Assembly: GCF_000737245.1 (NCBI RefSeq)
Contig: NZ_JPQU01000033.1
Location: 19,635-83,634 of the forward strand
Length of the DNA stretch: 64,000 bases
Direction of reading: 5' to 3'
From: Pseudomonas syringae
Lineage (GTDB): Bacteria > Pseudomonadota > Gammaproteobacteria > Pseudomonadales > Pseudomonadaceae
Below the pieces are notes generated by a model. The model saw only the letters and a list, made by a program, of their open reading frames with translations. It was not told where the DNA came from and did not search any database. A program made the position numbers and the translations under genes. This document shows, piece by piece, positions 49,162 to 59,500 of the stretch (positions are counted from its first letter, which is position 1; each line of letters begins with the position of its first letter).

Positions 49162-50631
49162 GTGATTCAATTTCTGTTAAATAACGAGCTGCGCACCGAG
49201 CACGCTCTGGACCCCAATCTCACGGTCCTGAATTACCTGCGCGAGCATCTGCACAAGCCCGGCACCAAAGAAGGCTGTGCCAGCGGTGATTGCGGCGCCT
49301 GCACGGTGGTAGTCGGTGAACTGGAGACCGATCAACACGGTCAGGAAAGCTTGCGATATCGCAGTCTCAATTCCTGCCTGACGTTTGTGGCGTCCCTGCA
49401 CGGCAAACAGCTGATCAGCGTCGAAGACCTCAAACACCAAGGCAAGCTGCACAGCGTTCAGCAGGCCATGGTGGATTGCCACGGTTCGCAATGCGGTTTC
49501 TGCACCCCCGGCTTTGTCATGTCGCTGTTTGCGCTGCAAAAGAACAGTACAGACGCGGACAGCCATCAAGCTCACGAGGCGCTGGCTGGCAATCTCTGCC
49601 GCTGCACCGGTTATCGGCCGATTCTGCAAGCTGCCGCGCAATCCTGCAGCGAGCGCCAGCCCGACCAGTTCGACCAGCGTCACGCGCAGACCGTCGACCG
49701 CCTGCGCAGTATTGCGCCGACACAGACCGGCGAGCTGAACACTCCTGAGCTAAACAATGGCCACATGCGCTGCCTGGTGCCGCAGACCGTGGCCGACCTG
49801 GCGAACCTCTACGAAGCTAACCCTCAGGCACGTTTATTGGCGGGCGGCACTGATCTGGCCCTGGAAGTCACCCAGTTCCATCGTCCGCTGCCAGTGATGA
49901 TTTACGTGGGCAATGTCGCCGAGCTCAAACGTATCGAGCATTTTGAAGACCGTCTGGAAATCGGTGCAGCCACACCGCTGACCGATTGCTATGCCTCCTT
50001 GAACAATGAATACCCGGACTTCGGCGCGCTGCTGCAGCGCTTCGCCTCGTTGCAGATTCGCAATCAGGGCACTCTGGGCGGCAATATCGGCAACGCTTCG
50101 CCCATCGGTGACTCGCCGCCGCTGCTGATCGCTCTGGGTGCGCAGATTGTGCTGCGCAAAGGCGACACCCGCCGCACCTTGGCGCTGGAAGACTTCTTCA
50201 TCGATTACCGGGTGACGGCACGCCAGGAAAGCGAATTTATCGAAACCATCATCGTGCCCAAAGCCACGGCTGGACGAGCGTTCCGCGCCTATAAGGTGTC
50301 GAAGCGACTCGACGACGACATCTCGGCAGTCTGTGCGGCATTCAATCTGCGGATCGAAGACGGCAGCATTGTCGATGCGCGGGTGGCCTTCGGCGGCATG
50401 GCAGCGATTCCCAAACGCGCCAGCGCCTGCGAGCAGGCGCTGATCGGCTCGCCCTTTACAGCCGAAACGGTGGAAGACGCCTGCGCCGCCCTGGCCGACG
50501 ATTTCACCCCACTGTCGGACTTCCGCGCCAGCAAGGAATATCGCCTGCTCAGTGCGCAGAATCTGTTGCGCAAATACTTCATCGAGCTGCAAACGCCCCA
50601 CCTCCAGACGCGGGTAACGGCTTATGTCTAA
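49162..50631 (+). CDS. xdhA: Xanthine dehydrogenase small subunit (FeS/FAD)
   Basis: 489 aa. GTG 49162 is chosen (VIQFLLNNELRTEHAL) because GGGGATC lies just upstream; in-frame starts at 49117 and 49135 lack a site. Two 2Fe-2S centres: plant-type ferredoxin GCASGDCGACTVVV (about 39-52) and the helical domain with QCGFCTPGF and NLCRCTGYRP. The FAD domain is at about 195-370 (LLAGGTDLALEV, TLGGNIGNASPIGD) and the CO dehydrogenase flavoprotein C-terminal domain at about 380-489. It passes electrons from the molybdenum subunit to NAD+. The end overlaps xdhB by 8 bases. Confidence 0.95.
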   Translation: MIQFLLNNELRTEHALDPNLTVLNYLREHLHKPGTKEGCASGDCGACTVVVGELETDQHGQESLRYRSLNSCLTFVASLHGKQLISVEDLKHQGKLHSVQQAMVDCHGSQCGFCTPGFVMSLFALQKNSTDADSHQAHEALAGNLCRCTGYRPILQAAAQSCSERQPDQFDQRHAQTVDRLRSIAPTQTGELNTPELNNGHMRCLVPQTVADLANLYEANPQARLLAGGTDLALEVTQFHRPLPVMIYVGNVAELKRIEHFEDRLEIGAATPLTDCYASLNNEYPDFGALLQRFASLQIRNQGTLGGNIGNASPIGDSPPLLIALGAQIVLRKGDTRRTLALEDFFIDYRVTARQESEFIETIIVPKATAGRAFRAYKVSKRLDDDISAVCAAFNLRIEDGSIVDARVAFGGMAAIPKRASACEQALIGSPFTAETVEDACAALADDFTPLSDFRASKEYRLLSAQNLLRKYFIELQTPHLQTRVTAYV

Positions 50632-53035
50632 CCATACGGCACCCAAATCCCAGGCCGAGATGGTCGCCCTGTTTCAGCAGGACCTGACCACCGGCGTCGG
50701 CCGCAGCGTCAAGCACGACAGCGCCGATAAACACGTGTCCGGCGAAGCGGTTTATATCGATGATCGGCTGGAATTCCCCAATCAACTGCATGTTTATGCA
50801 CGGTTGTCGGACCGCGCCCATGCGCGAATCATCAGCGTCGACACCGCCCCCTGCTACGCCTTTGACGGCGTGCGCATTGCAATCACCCATGAAGACATTC
50901 CCGGTCTGAAAGACATTGGCCCGCTGCTGCCCGGTGATCCGTTGCTGGCAATCGACAAGGTGGAATTCGTCGGTCAGCCAGTGATCGCCGTTGCGGCCCG
51001 CAGCCTGGAGATTGCCCGCCAGGCGGCCATGGCGGCGGTAATCGAATACGAAGACCTGGAGCCGGTACTGGATGTGGTTCAGGCCCTGCGCGCCAGGCAT
51101 TTCGTGCTCGACAGCCACACTCATCAGCGGGGTGACTCAGCCACTGCGCTGGAAACCGCCGAGCACCGTTTTCAAGGCAACCTGCACATTGGTGGTCAGG
51201 AACATTTCTATCTGGAGACGCAGATTTCCTCGGTGATGCCCACCGAGGACGGCGGCATGATCGTCTACTGTTCGACCCAGAACCCCACGGAAGTACAGAA
51301 GCTGGTCGCTGAAGTGCTGGACGTGTCCATGGCCAAAATCGTGGTCGATATGCGCCGCATGGGTGGTGGTTTTGGCGGCAAGGAAACCCAGGCGGCGAGT
51401 CCGGCCTGCCTTTGCGCAGTAATCGCGCGACTTACCGGGCAGCCTACAAAAATGCGCTTGCCACGGGTCGAAGACATGCTGATGACCGGCAAGCGTCACC
51501 CGTTCTATATCGAGTACGACGTGGGCTTCGACAGCGATGGCAGGCTGCACGGCATTCAGCTGGATCTGGCGGGTAATTGCGGCTATTCGCCAGACTTGTC
51601 CGCGTCCATCGTCGACCGGGCAATGTTCCACGCCGACAACTCGTATTACCTGGGCGACGCCACGATCAATGGTCATCGCTGCAAGACCAACACGGCGTCC
51701 AACACCGCCTATCGCGGTTTCGGCGGCCCGCAAGGTATGGTCGCCATCGAAGAAGTCATGGACTGCATTGCCCGCTACCTCGGCAAGGATCCACTGGCCG
51801 TGCGCAAGGCCAACTACTACGGCAAGACCGAGCGCAACGTCACCCATTACTACCAGACCGTCGAGCACAACATGCTCGAAGAAATGACCGCCGAACTGGA
51901 GCAAACCAGTCAGTACGCCGAGCGTCGGGAAGCGATTCGCGCGTTCAATGCCAGCAGCCCGATCCTGAAAAAAGGCCTGGCTCTGGCCCCGGTCAAATTC
52001 GGCATTTCCTTTACCGCCAGCTTCCTCAATCAGGCTGGCGCACTGATCCACATCTACACCGACGGCAGCATCCATCTGAACCATGGCGGCACCGAAATGG
52101 GCCAGGGTCTGAACGTGAAAGTCGCGCAGGTGGTGGCCGAAGTCTTCCAGGTGGACATTGATCGCATTCAGATCACGGCGACCAATACCGACAAAGTGCC
52201 CAACACTTCGCCGACCGCAGCCTCCAGCGGCACGGACCTCAATGGCAAGGCGGCGCAGAACGCGGCCGAAACGCTTAAACAGCGGCTGACTGAATTCGCA
52301 GCGAAGCATTTCAAGGTTGACGAGCACGACGTCGAGTTTCGCAACGGCCATATTCGCGCTGGCGAGCAGATCGTTTCGTTCGAGTCCTTGGCGCAATTGG
52401 CATGGATGGGCCAGGTGTCGCTGTCCAGCACCGGTTATTACAAAACGCCGAAGATTTTCTATGACCGCAGCCAGGCTCGTGGTCGGCCGTTCTATTACTT
52501 CGCCTTTGGCGCAGCCTGCAGTGAAGTGATCGTCGATACCCTGACCGGCGAATACAAGATGCTGCGCACCGACATCCTCCATGACGTCGGCGCCTCTTTG
52601 AATCCGGCTATTGATATCGGCCAGGTCGAGGGCGGCTTCATTCAGGGCCTGGGCTGGCTGACCACCGAAGAGCTGGTGTGGAATGACAAAGGCAAACTGA
52701 TGACCAACGGCCCGGCGGGCTACAAGATTCCGGCCGTCGCCGACATGCCGCTGGATCTGCGGGTCAAGCTGGTGGAAAACCGCAAGAACCCGGAAGACAC
52801 GGTGTTCCACTCCAAGGCCGTTGGCGAGCCGCCGTTCATGCTCGGTATCTCGGCGTGGTGCGCGATCAAGGATGCCGTAGCGAGCCTGGCTGACTATCGT
52901 CATCAGCCGAGGATCGATGCACCGGCGACGCCGGAAAAGGTGTTGTGGGGGTGTGAGCAGATGAGGAAGACCGTGAGCGAACCCGTGGGACCGGCTTTAG
53001 CCGGGAAGAGGTCGGTACATTCGCTGGATATATAG
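50624..53035 (+). CDS. xdhB: Xanthine dehydrogenase large subunit (molybdopterin), REP-extended C-terminus
   Basis: 803 aa. Molybdenum cofactor motifs are RMGGGFGGKETQ (about 243-254), AYRGFGGPQGM (about 362-372) and the catalytic glutamate in VGEPPFMLG (about Glu735). It hydroxylates hypoxanthine and xanthine to urate. Residues 788-803 (VGPALAGKRSVHSLDI) are encoded by the left part of a REPIN starting at 52985, so the natural stop was lost and the frame now ends in the REP loop. The catalytic part is intact. ATG 50624 overlaps the end of xdhA. Confidence 0.96.
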   Translation: MSNHTAPKSQAEMVALFQQDLTTGVGRSVKHDSADKHVSGEAVYIDDRLEFPNQLHVYARLSDRAHARIISVDTAPCYAFDGVRIAITHEDIPGLKDIGPLLPGDPLLAIDKVEFVGQPVIAVAARSLEIARQAAMAAVIEYEDLEPVLDVVQALRARHFVLDSHTHQRGDSATALETAEHRFQGNLHIGGQEHFYLETQISSVMPTEDGGMIVYCSTQNPTEVQKLVAEVLDVSMAKIVVDMRRMGGGFGGKETQAASPACLCAVIARLTGQPTKMRLPRVEDMLMTGKRHPFYIEYDVGFDSDGRLHGIQLDLAGNCGYSPDLSASIVDRAMFHADNSYYLGDATINGHRCKTNTASNTAYRGFGGPQGMVAIEEVMDCIARYLGKDPLAVRKANYYGKTERNVTHYYQTVEHNMLEEMTAELEQTSQYAERREAIRAFNASSPILKKGLALAPVKFGISFTASFLNQAGALIHIYTDGSIHLNHGGTEMGQGLNVKVAQVVAEVFQVDIDRIQITATNTDKVPNTSPTAASSGTDLNGKAAQNAAETLKQRLTEFAAKHFKVDEHDVEFRNGHIRAGEQIVSFESLAQLAWMGQVSLSSTGYYKTPKIFYDRSQARGRPFYYFAFGAACSEVIVDTLTGEYKMLRTDILHDVGASLNPAIDIGQVEGGFIQGLGWLTTEELVWNDKGKLMTNGPAGYKIPAVADMPLDLRVKLVENRKNPEDTVFHSKAVGEPPFMLGISAWCAIKDAVASLADYRHQPRIDAPATPEKVLWGCEQMRKTVSEPVGPALAGKRSVHSLDI

Positions 53036-53074
53036 CGTGAGTAATGCAGCATTCCCGGCTGAAGCCGGTCCCAC
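52985..53074. repeat. REPIN, GACCGGCTTTAGCCGGGAA family, inside the end of xdhB
   Basis: Arms GTGGGACCGGCTTTAGCCGG and CCGGCTGAAGCCGGTCCCAC. The first 51 bases are translated as the end of XdhB and contain its stop codon. The family is seen only here, at 53969 and at 55475. Confidence 0.9.
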
Positions 53075-53128
53075 GTCAGTACTTGCTGGCAAACAAATAA
53101 CCTCCCACGGGTTTGAGGAGTGCTCAAC

Positions 53129-54013
53129 ATGAACAACTGGATCAGCGCCCTCGCCGACCTTCAAGCCCAGGGCGAAGCCTGTGTATTGGTGACCATCATC
53201 GAAGAGCTCGGCTCGACTCCGCGCAATGCCGGTTCGAAGATGGTGGTCAGCGCCGAGCGGATTTTCGACACCATCGGTGGCGGGCATCTGGAATACAAGG
53301 CCATGGAAATCGCCCGGGAAATGCTCGCCAGCCGTAGCCGGCACACGCGCCTGGAACGCTTCAGCCTCGGCGCAAGCCTGGGCCAATGTTGCGGCGGGGT
53401 GAATGTGCTGCTGTTCGAACCCATGGGTCAGCCGCAAGCACAGATCGCCGTATTTGGCGCCGGACATGTTGGCCGGGCGCTGGCGCCGTTGCTGGCCAGC
53501 CTGCCCTGCCGGGTGCGCTGGATTGATTCACGGGAACAGGAATTTCCGGCGCAGATCCCTGACGGCGTAAGGCAGATCGTCGCTGAAGACCCTCTGGATG
53601 AAGTCGATCAATTGCCCAAGGGAAGCTACTGCATCGTCATGACCCACAATCATCAGCTGGATCTGGAACTGACCGCTGCCATTCTCAAGCGCGGCGACTT
53701 CGCCTATTTCGGGCTGATCGGCTCAAAGAGCAAACGGGTCAAGTTCGAACATCGGCTGCGGGATCGCGGCTTCGATCCGGCGCTGCTGCATCGCATGCGT
53801 TGCCCAATGGGCCTGAGTGAAGTCAAAGGCAAATTGCCCATCGAGATTGCCGTCTCCATCGCTGCCGAAGTCATCGCCACCTACAACGCCAACTTCGGCC
53901 AGCACAGCGCTGGGGCCGAACCTGTTGCCAGGCTGCAGCCGGTGTCTCGGCGCAGTCGAGCGCAATTCGTGGGACCGGCTTTAGCCGGGAAGGCGGCCGT
54001 TCAGGCGAAGTAG
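53129..54013 (+). CDS. xdhC: Xanthine dehydrogenase accessory protein XdhC, REP-extended C-terminus
   Basis: 294 aa. N-terminal XdhC/CoxI domain (EACVLVTIIEELGSTPRNAG, about 15-34; GGGHLEYKAMEIAR; QCCGGVNVLL), then a Rossmann-type domain from about 110 (IAVFGAGHVGRALAPL). It sulfurates and delivers the molybdenum cofactor to XdhB. ATG 53129 follows GAGGAG by about 9 bases. Residues 281-294 (VGPALAGKAAVQAK) come from a REPIN starting at 53969, as in XdhB. Confidence 0.94.
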   Translation: MNNWISALADLQAQGEACVLVTIIEELGSTPRNAGSKMVVSAERIFDTIGGGHLEYKAMEIAREMLASRSRHTRLERFSLGASLGQCCGGVNVLLFEPMGQPQAQIAVFGAGHVGRALAPLLASLPCRVRWIDSREQEFPAQIPDGVRQIVAEDPLDEVDQLPKGSYCIVMTHNHQLDLELTAAILKRGDFAYFGLIGSKSKRVKFEHRLRDRGFDPALLHRMRCPMGLSEVKGKLPIEIAVSIAAEVIATYNANFGQHSAGAEPVARLQPVSRRSRAQFVGPALAGKAAVQAK

Positions 54014-54058
54014 ATGCAGTGCCTGTGCCTGCATCTTCCCGGCTAAAGCCGGTCCCAC
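53969..54058. repeat. REPIN, GACCGGCTTTAGCCGGGAA family, inside the end of xdhC
   Basis: Arms GTGGGACCGGCTTTAGCCGG and CCGGCTAAAGCCGGTCCCAC. The xdhC stop lies in its loop. It is in the same orientation and reading frame as the element at the end of xdhB. Confidence 0.9.
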
Positions 54059-54107
54059 GAAATAAGTATTCCAACTCAGATTTTGTGTTTTGTTTGACGA
54101 GAGCTAT

Positions 54108-55412
54108 ATGACCCCGAGTAAAAAGGCCTACCGCGCCGCCATTCTGCACAGCATCGCCGACCCGGCTGAAGTTGGTGTCGAGGCGTCTTATGCGTATTTC
54201 GCCGACGGCCTGATGCAGGTCGAAGACGGCAAGATTGTCGCCATCGGCCACGCGAGCGAACTGCTGCCAACCCTTGGCGCCGATGTCGAACTCACTGAGT
54301 ACACAGACGCGCTGATCACCCCCGGCTTTATCGATACCCATATCCATCTGCCCCAGACCGGCATGGTCGGTTCCTATGGCGAGCGCTTGCTGGATTGGCT
54401 TAACACCTACACCTTCCCCTGTGAAAAGCAGTTTGCTGACCCGGCGCACTCGGCCGAGGTGGCGGATATTTTTCTCAAGGAACTGCTGCGCAACGGCACC
54501 ACCACTGCACTGGTGTTCGGCAGTGTGCACAAGGAGTCCGTCGAGGCATTTTTCCAGGCGGCAGAACAGCTCAACCTGCGGATGATCGCCGGCAAAGTGA
54601 TGATGGATCGCAATGCGCCGGACTACCTCACCGACACCGCCGAGTCAGGCTACACCGACAGCAAAGCGTTGATCGAGCGCTGGCATGGCAAGGGCCGTTT
54701 GCACTACGCGGTCACACCAAGATTTGCGCCGACCAGTACCCCGGAACAATTGACCCTGGCCGGGCAGTTGCTCAGCGAATATCCCGATCTGTACATGCAG
54801 ACCCATATCAGTGAAAACGTCGAAGAAGTGCAGTGGGTCAAGGCGCTGTTCCCGGAGCGTAGCGGCTATCTGGATGTGTACGACCACTTCAAACTGCTGG
54901 GCGAACGTTCGGTATTCGCCCATGGCGTGCACCTCTGTGATGACGAGTGCGCCCGTCTGGCGGAGACCGGCTCAGCGATTGCGTTCTGCCCGACGTCCAA
55001 CCTGTTTCTGGGTAGCGGCTTGTTCAATCTGCCCATGGCCGAGAAGCACAAGGTCAATGTCGGGGTCGGTACGGATGTAGGTGGCGGCACCAGCTTCTCG
55101 ATTCTGCAAACCCTGAACGAAGCCTACAAAGTGATGCAAATGCAGGGCGCGAAACTCAGCCCGTTCAAATCCTTGTACCTGGCCACATTGGGCGGCGCAC
55201 GGGCCTTGCGCCTGGATGATCGGATCGGCAGTTTGCAGCTCGGCAATGAAGCCGACTTCCTGGTCCTGGACTACAACGCTACGCCGCTGCTGTCTTATCG
55301 CTTGAAGCAGTCCAAAGACATCGCCGAAACCCTGTTTGTGCTGATGACCCTGGGGGATGATCGGGTGGTGCAGGAGACCTATTCGGCGGGGAATCTGGTT
55401 CATAGCAGATAA
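54108..55412 (+). CDS. guaD: Guanine deaminase
   Basis: 434 aa. Amidohydrolase fold with zinc motif PGFIDTHIHLPQTGM (about residues 73-87), later His in QTHISEN and HGVHLCDDECARL, and Asp in GVGTDVGGGTSFS (about 320-332). It deaminates guanine to xanthine, feeding XdhAB. ATG 54108 (MTPSKKAYRAAI) is taken, as GAGAG stands 5 bases upstream. It follows xdhC by 94 bases, most of which is REPIN. Confidence 0.95.
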   Translation: MTPSKKAYRAAILHSIADPAEVGVEASYAYFADGLMQVEDGKIVAIGHASELLPTLGADVELTEYTDALITPGFIDTHIHLPQTGMVGSYGERLLDWLNTYTFPCEKQFADPAHSAEVADIFLKELLRNGTTTALVFGSVHKESVEAFFQAAEQLNLRMIAGKVMMDRNAPDYLTDTAESGYTDSKALIERWHGKGRLHYAVTPRFAPTSTPEQLTLAGQLLSEYPDLYMQTHISENVEEVQWVKALFPERSGYLDVYDHFKLLGERSVFAHGVHLCDDECARLAETGSAIAFCPTSNLFLGSGLFNLPMAEKHKVNVGVGTDVGGGTSFSILQTLNEAYKVMQMQGAKLSPFKSLYLATLGGARALRLDDRIGSLQLGNEADFLVLDYNATPLLSYRLKQSKDIAETLFVLMTLGDDRVVQETYSAGNLVHSR

Positions 55413-55474
55413 CCAAATCTTGCGCAGAACCCCTGTGGGAGATTCTATGTTTGCTCGCAAGCGGATGTGACGAC

Positions 55475-55579
55475 GTGGGAGCGGCCGGGCGGCGTTCCGC
55501 TTTAGCCGGGAAGGCGGCATTTCAGACGATGAATATCAAGTGGATGTACTCGCCTCTTCCCGGCTAAAGCCGGTCCCAC
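55475..55579. repeat. REPIN, CTTTAGCCGGGAA family with a lengthened left arm
   Basis: The right arm is CCGGCTAAAGCCGGTCCCAC. The left arm reads GTGGGAGCGGCCGGGCGGCG then TTCCGCTTTAGCCGGGAA, about 15 bases longer than its sisters at 52985 and 53969. Confidence 0.8.
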
Positions 55580-55608
55580 GTCGTCGCGCCAATATTGAGA
55601 TTACTCCT

Positions 55609-55696
55609 GTGGGAGCGGTGCTTGCCCGCGATATAGGCGCCTCGGTATTACAGATATACCGCGTCATCGTTTATCGCGGGCAAGCACCGCTCCCAC
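55609..55696. repeat. REPIN, GCGGTGCTTGCCCGCGATA family
   Basis: Arms GTGGGAGCGGTGCTTGCCCG and GGGCAAGCACCGCTCCCAC. Confidence 0.88.
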
Positions 55697-55738
55697 AGGA
55701 GATCGCAGTTTCTTCCATAGGTTTGCGAAGCCTTGGAT

Positions 55739-56482
55739 CTACTTTTTCTTGCCCAACATCAAATGCGAAAACACGGCATGCAAGTCGTCCGAGGCGTTGT
55801 CTTCGTCGAGGTTGAGTTTGCTGTCGATGTGGTCCATGTGATGCATCATCAGCTCTACCGCGAGCGTTGCATCCCGAGCTTCGATGGCGTCGATCAGGCG
55901 GTTGTGTTCGTCATAGGAACAGTGCGACCGGTTGCCGCTTTCATATTGAGCAATGATCAGCGAGGTCTGGGACACCAGACTGCGCTGGAAGCTGATCAGC
56001 GGCGCGTTTTTTGCCGCCACTGCCAACTGCAAATGAAACTCCCCGGACAAGCGAATACCGGCACCCCGATCCCCTCGGGCAAAGCTGTCACGCTCGTCGC
56101 TGACCATCTGCCGCAAGCCGGCCAATTGTTCGGCGCTGGCATGCTCGACGGCCAGCTCGGTGATGGCTTTCTCCACCAGCCGACGGGCGAAGAACACCTG
56201 ACGTGCTTCCTCGACACTCGGGCTTGCCACCACCGCGCCGCGATTGGGCCGCAACAACACCACGCCTTCATGGCCGAGACGTGACAGTGCACGCCGAATG
56301 ATCGTGCGACTGACGCCGAAGATTTCGCCCAGTGCCTCCTCGCTCAACTTGGTACCAGGTGCCAGCCGCTGCTCCAGAATCGCTTCGAAGATATGCGCGT
56401 AAACCATATCGTCCTGGGTACCGCTGCGCACCGTTTTGCCGGTGCGCGGCAGTTTTTTGAGGGTTGGCAGAGGTTCGTTCAT
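55739..56482 (-). CDS. GntR/FCD transcriptional regulator of the urate/allantoin genes
   Basis: 247 aa. Winged helix about residues 28-95 (KLSEEALGEIFGVSRTIIRR is the helix-turn-helix) and an FCD domain (about 105-230) with the metal/ligand residues typical of the family (DEHNRLIDAIEARD, MMHHMDHIDSKL). A regulator stands at the matching place in the P. aeruginosa purine cluster. The sequence TTGTACACAG at 56521-56530, 39 bases before its ATG, recurs in the uraH/puuE gap, suggesting self-control and control of those genes. The ribosome site is weak. Confidence 0.9.
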   Translation of the reverse strand: MNEPLPTLKKLPRTGKTVRSGTQDDMVYAHIFEAILEQRLAPGTKLSEEALGEIFGVSRTIIRRALSRLGHEGVVLLRPNRGAVVASPSVEEARQVFFARRLVEKAITELAVEHASAEQLAGLRQMVSDERDSFARGDRGAGIRLSGEFHLQLAVAAKNAPLISFQRSLVSQTSLIIAQYESGNRSHCSYDEHNRLIDAIEARDATLAVELMMHHMDHIDSKLNLDEDNASDDLHAVFSHLMLGKKK

Positions 56483-56520
56483 GAGCGCTCGTGGGCAGTC
56501 GGCGATAAAAAGTCTGCGTA

Positions 56521-56530
56521 TTGTACACAG
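56521..56530. promoter_or_regulatory. Candidate FCD-regulator operator, site 1
   Basis: TTGTACACAG, near-palindrome, 39-48 bases upstream of the regulator start. Sisters: 61216-61225 and 61399-61408. Confidence 0.5.
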
Positions 56531-56533
56531 GCT

Positions 56534-56560
56534 GTTGCGGCACCTGGCAGGTGCCGCAAC
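56534..56560. other. Strong hairpin between the toxin-like gene and the regulator
   Basis: GTTGCGGCACC / GGTGCCGCAAC, 11-bp stem with loop TGGCA, 20 bases after the toxin-like gene's stop codon. No T-run follows on the minus strand, so termination would be weak. Confidence 0.5.
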
Positions 56561-56579
56561 GTCGTTAAGTACAGCGTAA

Positions 56580-59500
56580 TCAGCGGCTGCTCATCGAAAT
56601 GTCATCCGGCAGGCGGAGGACAAATACCTGTGTGCCACGCGCCGACTGGCTGGTGACATTGGTCCCGCCCAACAATTTGATCACTTTACCTTGCTGCCGG
56701 GCTTGCTCCAGGGTCTGGGAAATGGATTCTGCGGCGTAGATGCGGATCAAGGGTTCGACCATACCGTCGCCATCCAGAGGGTCACGGAACGCCCCCCTGG
56801 GCGGCGTCGCAATACTCCCCGTCGTGGAACGACGAAGATAAAGCAGGTAGACCTCTTCCTGCCCCGCACGACGAAACGCCATGAACTCACGACCACCGAC
56901 CGCCAGCTGGTCATGGATGATTTCGTAGCCGTTGCGCGTCAAGACATCAGCCATTACCCCCCTGAGGCTCTGGATCCCGCCCGGCAGCCTGGCCTCGGAC
57001 ACCGATCTGATCAGCCATTCCACGGTCACCGGGTTGTTGGTGGCGAAATCCAGGCGTTCAAAGCTGTCCAGTGCGCTTTCGTTACCTATGCTCCAGTGCA
57101 ACCGATTATCGGCCTGATTGGTCGGATGCGCCTTATTGAGCATCAATAGCGGATCGTTCAATTGCGCCAGCGGCACCGTTTCACCGGTACGCCAGGCATT
57201 GAGGGTGGCTTTGAGGTTGATCATGCGGGTTGCAGTCATGGCCGACGTCGACGGGTCGGCCATCTCGAACAGCTTATGCGCCAGCACCAGATTCGTGGTG
57301 TCGGTAAATCCAGGACGTCCCTCAGCGATGTAGGTCTCGATTTTGCGGTTGAACAGTGGTCCTTCCACTGCCCATTTGCCGGTTGCCGGCTGATATCTGG
57401 CCATCAATGGCTGATCGTAAGGGTTGCGCCGGATCACTTCGCTGAGTTCGGCAAAGTTACGGGACTGCGAATGGCTGGCAGGGTTGCGAATGAAAGCAGT
57501 ATTGGTCCTGCGCTGGCCGCCAGCCGGCAGTATTTCGTAAAACCTCTGGTCGATGCGGATCACATCGTAATCGTGGGTGAAGTCGAGCCGGTAAATCGGC
57601 GGGTTGATGCTGACCTGATCCAGCAACGCCAAATTGTCCACCTGCTTTTCCCATGCCTTCCAGGCATCAGCGCTGGCCGCGTTCCGGGAAGATCCTGCCA
57701 TGGGTTGCGGCGGGCGACGGTCCGGATCGACCTGCGCTGAGTCAGGCTCCTTGCGTTTTGCCGATACAGGCGCGGTCTGGGTCTGGGTTGCTGGCGGACG
57801 TCGGTATTGTTCGGCCCAGGCAGGCAGCGTTTTGGTTTTACGGTAATGCTCGGCTATCAGCAGCTCCATGCGTTGCTGCTGGTCGCCGGGAAAGTCGAAC
57901 TGATCCAGCAGCTCTCGCGCCTGCCTGCGCTGAAAGGTGGGGCTGGCATGCGCTTCAACCAGTAATATTTCAGCAATCATCGAGCGCCCGCCGCCCTTGA
58001 GGCCGACATCGCTGTGGTAAACCCATTCCCCGGCAACCTGACGCACTGGCGGCTCATAACCATGTGCGGCGGTTTTTTTCAGGCGCAAAGTCTGCTCCCC
58101 CGGCCGACGGTATACCCGGTAAGCCGAGCCCTGTTGATGGATGAACAACTCGCCGTTTTTCAGCCAGGTGCCCGCGTCATTTCCACTCTGGGCCAGCGCA
58201 CCTGACAACGAGACGTCAGCCTCGTAACCGACGAAATTTCTGATTCTGGAACGCCCGGACATTGAGGGTAATGCGCGCCCCAGGCTCCCCAGTTGTCGCA
58301 GGCGGGTCGCTCGCCGGGCAGCCACCGCCAGGGCGCTCGCGGTGCTAACTCCGGGGATCGCCGAAAGCAGCACGTCGACCACCGAAAGCAGCGTGCTACC
58401 CGCCAGCACCAGCCCTTCATCAAGCTTACCCGCAGCAAAGGCCTTGCTTGCACCATGACCGTCGCTCCAGCCGTCTTGCACGCTGAACAACACGCCCAGG
58501 CCGGGCACGAACGAGACCACGCATCTGAAGAACAGCAGATACAACCGATCGCGCCGCTGATTGTTTTCCCCTTTCAGGTCGTGATTACTTCGCGCTACGG
58601 CTCGGGACTGTTCGAACAGCAGGTCCTCGCGCACATGCAGTTGCTGCTCGCTGATCAACAGATCCAGCGCGGGCTCAACGCCGATAAAGCCATCGAATCC
58701 ACGCCTGAGTGCTTCGTGGATATAGCTCACCGCAGACTGTTGTTCATTTTTGTTTTCAACGCAGGACGCCAGCCAGGCAACCCGCGCGGGGAAGCGCAAC
58801 AAGCTACTGATCAGTCGCTCAAGAGCGTCTTGCACACTGTCGGCCTCAATCACGCATTCACCGTCCGGCACCTGCGGCAGGTACATCAGCACCTTGCCGC
58901 TCGCCGGGTGCTCGATGACGCTTATCCCTTGCAAGGTTCGACTGCTGCGTTCGCCGGTCAGCGCCTGGCCTGGCTTGAATACCAGACGACTGATGTAAAC
59001 ACCGGCACCGCTCAACTCGGCCGTGGATCTCGCCTGCGCGGCCTGAGTCAGCAGCGCAGAGCCAGCCTCGCTCAACATCTTGCGCTGTCGAGCGCAGAAA
59101 CCATCGAGGATGATTTGCAGCTCATAGGGCTTGATCATCAGCGCGGCATCGCTGGCCGATGCCGGTGAACGCAGGCGAAACACCGAGCGCAGCTGGCTGC
59201 GATACTGACCGGCGATATCCAGCTCGGGAATGATCTTGAGCAGATAGTCACCGGTAACGCCCTGTAAATCTGCCGGTTGAGACGATGCTGGATAGGTGAG
59301 CTTGAGCATGCCCAGCCTGGCAACGGTATTTTCATCGCTGGCGTCGAAGTTCTGCCGGGCCAGCTCGGACAGGCTCGATTGCACCCTGGCCTCGCTGGCT
59401 TTCCAAGGTTTGTGGTGCAGCGGGCTGCCATACTGCGGATCGATATCAACCTGACGATGGACGCTTTTCGGCAGATCGACGATCAGTTGATCGGCGTCTA

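Larger units (their letters stand above)
55413..55738. other. Gap with two REPINs between guaD and the FCD regulator
   Basis: No gene seen. The convergent gap carries REPINs at 55475-55579 and 55609-55696 and no T-rich terminator. Confidence 0.6.
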
